Positions 44,794 to 52,605 of a stretch of DNA of 52,605 bases are shown piece by piece. The stretch is from Mizugakiibacter sp. (lineage in GTDB: Bacteria > Pseudomonadota > Gammaproteobacteria > Xanthomonadales > Rhodanobacteraceae): NCBI GenBank assembly GCA_003233305.1, contig QILI01000108.1, positions 1 through 52,605 of the forward strand, given 5' to 3'. Within the stretch, counting starts at the first letter, position 1; each line of letters begins with the position of its first letter. Made by a program: the position numbers and the translations under genes. The notes below the pieces were generated by a model. The model was given only the letters and a program-made list of their open reading frames with translations. It was not told where the DNA came from and made no database searches.

Positions 44794-45027
44794 GCCCACT
44801 CCGGGATTCCGGTAGTATGCCGGTGTTCGATCTCGACGATGAATAATCTCGGTGCGTACATGAACACGGCCCTCTTGCAAGAACGTAACGGAACCCCGAC
44901 GTCTTGGCGAAACTACATCGGCACGATCTTTTGAAATCTATCGACCGGTACGGGGAATACTTGAATCCAACGGGGTCAGAGCAAACCTATCGCTCGATCA
45001 TGTACGCCGGTCCAGTAGAATAGACAG

Positions 45028-46917
<1,890 letters not shown>

Positions 46918-47168
46918 ACAAGACCGCCTCGGTATCGCGAGTGCTGCATTTTGGCTTCGTGGCCAAGTCGGGACAAGATCAACACAAAATGAGTGTCCTG
47001 AACATCGCAATAAGGCATTCCATCGTTTCCTGCAGTTCCCGAGTACCCGGCCTCGACAACGATGCAGGCCATAGCCCCCCGACTGACGGGCATGAACCGG
47101 GCGACGGCCGCACTGGTCAGAACCAGCGAACCGGTCGTATGCTGCATCTTTCCCAGTGAGACAAAATT

Positions 47169-47813
47169 ATGTATACGCTGTATTACGCGCCCGGCGCCGC
47201 CAGCATGCTGCCTCACCTCGTGCTGCTGAAGGCAGGGGTTCCCTATACCCTCAAGCGGGTTGATCTCGCCGCCGGTGAACAGCGCAGCGATAGCTATCTT
47301 GCTCTCAACCCGACCGGTATGGTGCCCACCTTGCTGATTGACAACACCGCCTTTGGCGAAGCTGCTGCGTTGGCCATGCTGCTGGTCGAACGACACCCCG
47401 AGACGGGTCTGGCTCCGGCCTTGGGAGACTCGGCCCGGGCGGACTATCTGCAGTGGATGCTGTACCTGGCCAATACTCTGCAGCCCGCTTTCCGACAGTG
47501 GTTTCACCCCGGCGAAAATGGTGTGGCCGATGAGGCTTCTTTCAAGCAGGCGGTCGGCGCGCGTATTGAAGGCGCCTGGTCACGCTTAGATGCCCATCTT
47601 GCCATGGCCGGCCCCTATATGCTGGGCGATACCTGCAGCGTGGTCGATCTGTACACAGTCATACTGATGCGCTGGTCGCGTAACATGCCGACCCCTGGCA
47701 CCAACTGGCCGCATCTGACTGCGTTGGCTGTGCGGGTCAAAGAATGCCACTCCTGGCGTCAACTGTGCCAGGTTGAGGGGCTCACCCCATGGACGGTGGC
47801 CGAATGTGCCTGA
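47169..47813 (+). CDS. Glutathione S-transferase family protein
   Basis: A 214-residue GST. The N-terminal YTLYYAPGAASMLPHLVLLKAGVPY with Tyr, then ALNPTGMVPTLLID, and the C-terminal GPYMLGDTCSVVDLYTVILMRW are typical. YYAPGAASM resembles beta-class-like enzymes whose active residue is in the loop after the first strand. The substrate is unknown. It is not MaiA by motif. It converges with ppc. Confidence 0.9.
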   Translation: MYTLYYAPGAASMLPHLVLLKAGVPYTLKRVDLAAGEQRSDSYLALNPTGMVPTLLIDNTAFGEAAALAMLLVERHPETGLAPALGDSARADYLQWMLYLANTLQPAFRQWFHPGENGVADEASFKQAVGARIEGAWSRLDAHLAMAGPYMLGDTCSVVDLYTVILMRWSRNMPTPGTNWPHLTALAVRVKECHSWRQLCQVEGLTPWTVAECA

Positions 47814-47828
47814 ACCACAAGACCGGTT

Positions 47829-47850
47829 CGGGGTTTCCTCAGGTACCCCG
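47829..47850. terminator. Possible bidirectional terminator between GST and ppc
   Basis: CGGGGT and ACCCCG pair around ten bases, and the stem can extend by a U-G and a U-A pair. It lies between the convergent GST and ppc stops. There is no T tract on either side, so termination is a guess. Confidence 0.35.
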
Positions 47851-47854
47851 GATA

Positions 47855-50584
47855 TCAGCCGGTGTTCTGTAAGCCTTGGGCAACGCCATTGACGCAGGCG
47901 ACCAGGGCCGCCAGCAAGTCTTCATCCTGGCAATGACCCTCACGCCAACGCCGCAACAGGTCGATCTGCAACACGCTCATTGGGTCGACATAAGGATTGC
48001 GTAGACGGATCGACAAAGCTAGGCGTCGATCCCCCTCGAGCAGGCCGGTACGTCCGGTGAGCCGCAGTAAGCCTTGTAGGGTACGCTCGAACTCGGCCCG
48101 GATCTGTGGAAAAAAATGCTCATGCAGCGGCCCGGACAAGTGTGAAAAGGCTTCGGCAATATCGAGATCGGACTTAGCCAGAACCATTTCCACATCATCC
48201 AGCAGCGTTTTCAGAAACGGCCAGTTGCTCACCATTTCGGCCATCATCGGCTCACCGAATTGTTCCACCCCATGCTGCAGCGCGCTACCGACCCCATACC
48301 AGCCGGGTAAAATGCAGCGGCACTGCATCCAGGCAAATACCCAAGGGATGGCCCGCAGATCCTCAACGCCATGCATACTGCGGCGCCGTGAAGGCCGAGA
48401 CCCCAGAGTCATGCGCTCAATAACATCAATGGGCGTGGCGCTGCGAAAATAGGCTACAAAGTCAGGATCGGTCACCAAGGCACGATAGGCCTGGCCACTA
48501 CTGCGGGCCAACACGGCCATCTGCTCCCCCCAACGTTGTTCCCGTGGTTCGGCAGCGCGGGGCCGCAGAGATGCCCGTAACACCCCGCCAACTGTTTGCT
48601 CCAAGTTGCGCAGGGCCAAGGCCCGGATCCCGTACTTGCGGTGGATAACCTCACCCTGCTCGGTCATCCGTAAGCGTCCGGCCACAGCCCCACGTGGTGA
48701 GCCCAGCAGAGCCGGGCCGATACGTGAACCTCCACGACTGACCGAACCACCGCGACCATGAAAAAAAGTCAGGGCCACGCCCGCCTCATGCGCCACCTCC
48801 AACAACTCGACCTGAGCCCGTTGCAAGGCCCAGCGTGCCGTAAGCAGGCTGCCATCCTTGCCGCTGTCGGAATAACCAAGCATGACCAGCTGGGTATCAT
48901 CGCGGGCGGCCAGATGAGCGCGATAGAGTGGATCGGATAGCAAAGCCCGCAGGGTTTCCGAAGCGTTTCTGAGATCATCTACGGTCTCAAACAAGGGGGC
49001 GATATCCAAAGGCACTCGGCCGGACTCGTCCTGCAAACCTCCATAGCGGGCCAGGGCCAACACGGCGAGAACATCGGCTGCCGACTCGGCCATGCTGATG
49101 ATGTAGGGTCCGGTGGCCTCACTGCCATAACGGCGGCGGGCTTCTGCCAGGGTTGCGAACACCGCTCGTAAAGCCTCCGCACCGGTATCCTCACATGCGC
49201 CAAAAGCTTTTTCACCGCCCGCATAGGAATGCAATATCGCCACCCGTTCCGCAGCCGTCCGATCTGGCCAACCGGGATCGTCAAGCAACACCGCCAGAAC
49301 CTCGTTGTGAACCCGAGAATCCTGGCGTACGTCCAGGCGGGCCAGATGAAAGCCAAAACTGCGCACTCGCCAGAGTAATCTACGCACTGCCACCAGACCG
49401 GCATGCTCACCCTTGTTTTCACACAAGCTCTCGGCAATGCAAGCCACATCAGTCTCGAAGGCCAGAGCATGCGAATAAGCGTTTTCAGCATCCTGCCCGG
49501 TGGCGCGCAAGCGCGCTCCCATCAGTGCCAGCAGGCTACGATAAGGCATGTCACGATGCCGTGGACGTATCGCCGCCGCCACCTCAGGCATCTGCCGACG
49601 GTAAGCCGTCAGTTTTTCACGCACTACCGGGCTGACCTCGACCAGGCCTTCGGTCTGGCTCAGTAGCCGGCCCAGATGGGCGCATTCTTCAAGATAGCGC
49701 TCGATCACCTGATCCCGCTGGGTACGCAGCGCCTCGGCAATGGTGTCCGCGCCAACATTGGGATTGCCATCCATGTCACCACCCACCCACGAGGCAAACC
49801 GCAGTATGCGTGGTAACTCCGGACTGGCGCCATAAACCGCTTCGAGTTCACGCTGCAAGGTTTCATAGAACACGGGCAGCGCCCGGTACAACGGACCGGC
49901 CAGGTAAAAGCCGACGTGATCGAGTTCATCCTGCACACTCGGTCGTAAAGGTGAGGCTTCAGCGGTTTGCCAGCCGGTGGTCAAAGCCGTGCGCATCCGG
50001 GCCAGATCGGTAATCCGCTCAACGGCTGAACGCCCCGGATCGAAGTCGGCGATCAAGGCACGCACAATGTCTTGTTCCTTCTCCAGCAGCGAGCGCCGCA
50101 CCGCTTCGGTAGGATGAGCGGTAAATACCAGTTCGACATCCAAGTTCTCAAGCCATGACCAAAGTTCAGCGCGGCTCACCCCCTGCCGTTTCAACCGACC
50201 CAGCGCATCAGCCAGCGACTCCGGCTGTGGAGGGGCCCCCGCCGACTGGTATTCACGGCGACGACGAATGCGATGCACCCGCCCGGCCACATTGACCATC
50301 TGGAAATAAGTGGCAAAAGCTCGGGCCAGAGACTCGGCCTCGGCGGGCCGCATACCGGTCAGAAGTCGGGCCAGCATCTGCACCGTGGCCCCCGACTCAC
50401 GCCGCTGGATGGCCGCAGTACGTACAGTTTCGACCCGTTCGTAAAATTCCTGGCCGTCCTGCTCAGCGAGCATCTCGCCAACAAGGGTCCCCAGTCGGTG
50501 CACGTTATCGCGCAATGGCTGATCGTGGGGTGGAAAATGGATGTCGCGCCGTTCGGCAGCGGAGTCTTGTGGAATCTGGCTCAT
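47855..50584 (-). CDS. ppc: Phosphoenolpyruvate carboxylase
   Basis: Makes oxaloacetate from PEP and bicarbonate to refill the citric acid cycle. The 909-residue protein has [13 protein letters not shown] with the catalytic His, [46 protein letters not shown], and the C-terminal end [13 protein letters not shown]. Length and order fit the bacterial enzyme. It is divergent from ahcY; the gap 50585-50840 carries the ahcY promoter and riboswitch. No allosteric difference can be judged. Confidence 0.97.
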   Translation of the reverse strand: MSQIPQDSAAERRDIHFPPHDQPLRDNVHRLGTLVGEMLAEQDGQEFYERVETVRTAAIQRRESGATVQMLARLLTGMRPAEAESLARAFATYFQMVNVAGRVHRIRRRREYQSAGAPPQPESLADALGRLKRQGVSRAELWSWLENLDVELVFTAHPTEAVRRSLLEKEQDIVRALIADFDPGRSAVERITDLARMRTALTTGWQTAEASPLRPSVQDELDHVGFYLAGPLYRALPVFYETLQRELEAVYGASPELPRILRFASWVGGDMDGNPNVGADTIAEALRTQRDQVIERYLEECAHLGRLLSQTEGLVEVSPVVREKLTAYRRQMPEVAAAIRPRHRDMPYRSLLALMGARLRATGQDAENAYSHALAFETDVACIAESLCENKGEHAGLVAVRRLLWRVRSFGFHLARLDVRQDSRVHNEVLAVLLDDPGWPDRTAAERVAILHSYAGGEKAFGACEDTGAEALRAVFATLAEARRRYGSEATGPYIISMAESAADVLAVLALARYGGLQDESGRVPLDIAPLFETVDDLRNASETLRALLSDPLYRAHLAARDDTQLVMLGYSDSGKDGSLLTARWALQRAQVELLEVAHEAGVALTFFHGRGGSVSRGGSRIGPALLGSPRGAVAGRLRMTEQGEVIHRKYGIRALALRNLEQTVGGVLRASLRPRAAEPREQRWGEQMAVLARSSGQAYRALVTDPDFVAYFRSATPIDVIERMTLGSRPSRRRSMHGVEDLRAIPWVFAWMQCRCILPGWYGVGSALQHGVEQFGEPMMAEMVSNWPFLKTLLDDVEMVLAKSDLDIAEAFSHLSGPLHEHFFPQIRAEFERTLQGLLRLTGRTGLLEGDRRLALSIRLRNPYVDPMSVLQIDLLRRWREGHCQDEDLLAALVACVNGVAQGLQNTG

Positions 50585-50676
50585 GACCCCAGCCTAGCAG
50601 CCCTATCGGTCGAGGCATGAGTTGACCACGTTGAGACCCAAAAGACCGACCATATCCATACATCGCGATTCAGCGA

Positions 50677-50682
50677 TATAAT
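50677..50682 (+). promoter_or_regulatory. -10 element of the ahcY promoter
   Basis: A perfect TATAAT. Transcription would start near 50689, just before the riboswitch. No good -35 lies 16-18 bases upstream. Confidence 0.55.
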
Positions 50683-50698
50683 CTCCTTTTACATTCCC

Positions 50699-50819
50699 CG
50701 TCGAGGGGTGTTGCGACCGGAATTTGATACTGCCGGGTGGCCACGATTCCATCGTTGCCATGCCCGTACGTAGCTCCGGCCAGGCTCGACGAGGTTGGAC
50801 ACGAGTCCAAACAACGCCC
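50699..50819 (+). ncRNA. SAH riboswitch controlling ahcY
   Basis: The conserved parts are in order. P1 is CGTCGAG (50699-50705) with CTCGACG (50785-50791). The core GGGTGTTGCGACCGG starts at 50706, and CCGGCCAGGCTCG at 50776 closes P2 through CCGG/CCGG. AACGCCC (50813-50819) can pair with GGGTGTT (50706-50712) as the pseudoknot, with one G-U. S-adenosylhomocysteine riboswitches are known to switch on ahcY when SAH builds up. It ends 21 bases before the ahcY ATG, so it probably acts on translation start. Confidence 0.88.
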
Positions 50820-50840
50820 AGCCGACCAACGGAAAACGCC

Positions 50841-52286
<1,446 letters not shown>

Positions 52287-52302
52287 GTCCGTAGAAAGCG
52301 CT

Positions 52303-52318
52303 GAGGTACGAACCGCAT
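52303..52318 (+). repeat. Repeat core GAGGTACGAACCGCAT
   Basis: It lies 17 bases after the ahcY stop and matches 13557-13572 at 15 of 16 positions. The stem half before it (GTAGAAAGCGCT) is more worn than at 13550. The end region 52287-52605 (319 bases) has no gene that I can support. Confidence 0.55.
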
Positions 52319-52442
52319 CAATCGAGACTGTTCTGCATCGTGCATTGTGCCGAGGCCTTTCTGGTGACACTGCTCTACAGTGTCAGCCATGGACGCTCCA
52401 TGTCCAGGGCGACAAGCTTCCGTCCACCTATGGTGGGCGTGC

Positions 52443-52470
52443 CCCTTCTCTCACTCGCCTGAGAGAAGGG
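52443..52470. repeat. Intergenic hairpins near the window end
   Basis: CCCTTCTCTC and GAGAGAAGGG form a perfect 10-bp stem around ACTCGCCT. A second perfect stem, GACCGGC/GCCGGTC, lies at 52564-52583. No T tract follows either one. Confidence 0.6.
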
Positions 52471-52605
52471 ACGAAGAGAGGGGCGGCCGGGGTTCACGCC
52501 CTGCGGGTGCGTTGGGGTCTACGGGCGTTCGTCGACAGTCCGTCCATGGACTGGCAACGAACCGACCGGCTTCCATGCCGGTCGCCCTACGGGATTGGCC
52601 CTAAC

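Noticed and set aside
44971-44990. GGGGTCAGAGCAAACC before uup as another palindromic element
   Set aside because: Only one arm is present, so it may be chance or a worn fragment.

Overview
The window looks like chromosomal DNA of a gammaproteobacterium with a GC-rich genome. I base this on the mreBCD-mrdA-rodA-mltB-rlpA-dacA-DUF493 order, an Fnr-type regulator with the CX2CX5C cluster, NsrR, and an SAH riboswitch in front of ahcY. I cannot name a genus. The long TrpS with a C-terminal extension hints at a xanthomonad-like lineage, but weakly.

Layout. (1) 1-11.4 kb is nitric-oxide and redox stress. It holds the 3' part of a quinol-type NO reductase with a frameshift, a DUF488 gene, two AhpD-like proteins, and a long minus-strand run: DUF2249, polytopic membrane protein, double DUF2249, MIP18-type Fe-S protein, a small unknown protein, 7Fe ferredoxin, zinc-finger protein, lipA. 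A clear NsrR-type palindrome overlaps the -35 of the promoter for that run. Divergent from it are nsrR, nnrS, a SirB2-like gene and fnr. (2) 11.4-15 kb has gap, an S1/P1 nuclease and an LCAT-like hydrolase. (3) 15-20.9 kb is tyrosine/homogentisate breakdown (hpd, hmgA, a fumarylacetoacetase-like gene) ending in hemN, with a divergent MarR regulator and a palindromic operator. (4) 20.9-22.6 kb is a small AT-richer accessory patch: two inverted-repeat elements and a tandem pair of unknown membrane-anchored proteins. (5) 22.7-28.3 kb has a POT-family transporter and an E1alpha/E1beta/E2 2-oxoacid dehydrogenase operon without E3. (6) 28.6-41.3 kb is trpS, motAB and the cell-elongation operon. In that operon the DacA-like protein has lost all three penicillin-binding motifs, and the RlpA-like protein has lost its catalytic histidine. 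(7) 41.5-52.6 kb holds a PfkB kinase, two GSTs, a chemoreceptor, an ABC-F ATPase, PEP carboxylase and riboswitch-controlled ahcY.

How it fits together. NsrR (NO sensing) and Fnr (O2/Fe-S sensing) sit beside the NO reductase and a set of Fe-S handling proteins that ends in lipoyl synthase. LipA makes the cofactor used by the E2 further on. This suggests that Fe-S supply and lipoate-dependent metabolism are tied to NO stress. Dispersed palindromic repeats fill many intergenic gaps, and one has been read into the end of a protein.

I saw no tRNA, rRNA, CRISPR array, intact transposase or prophage gene.
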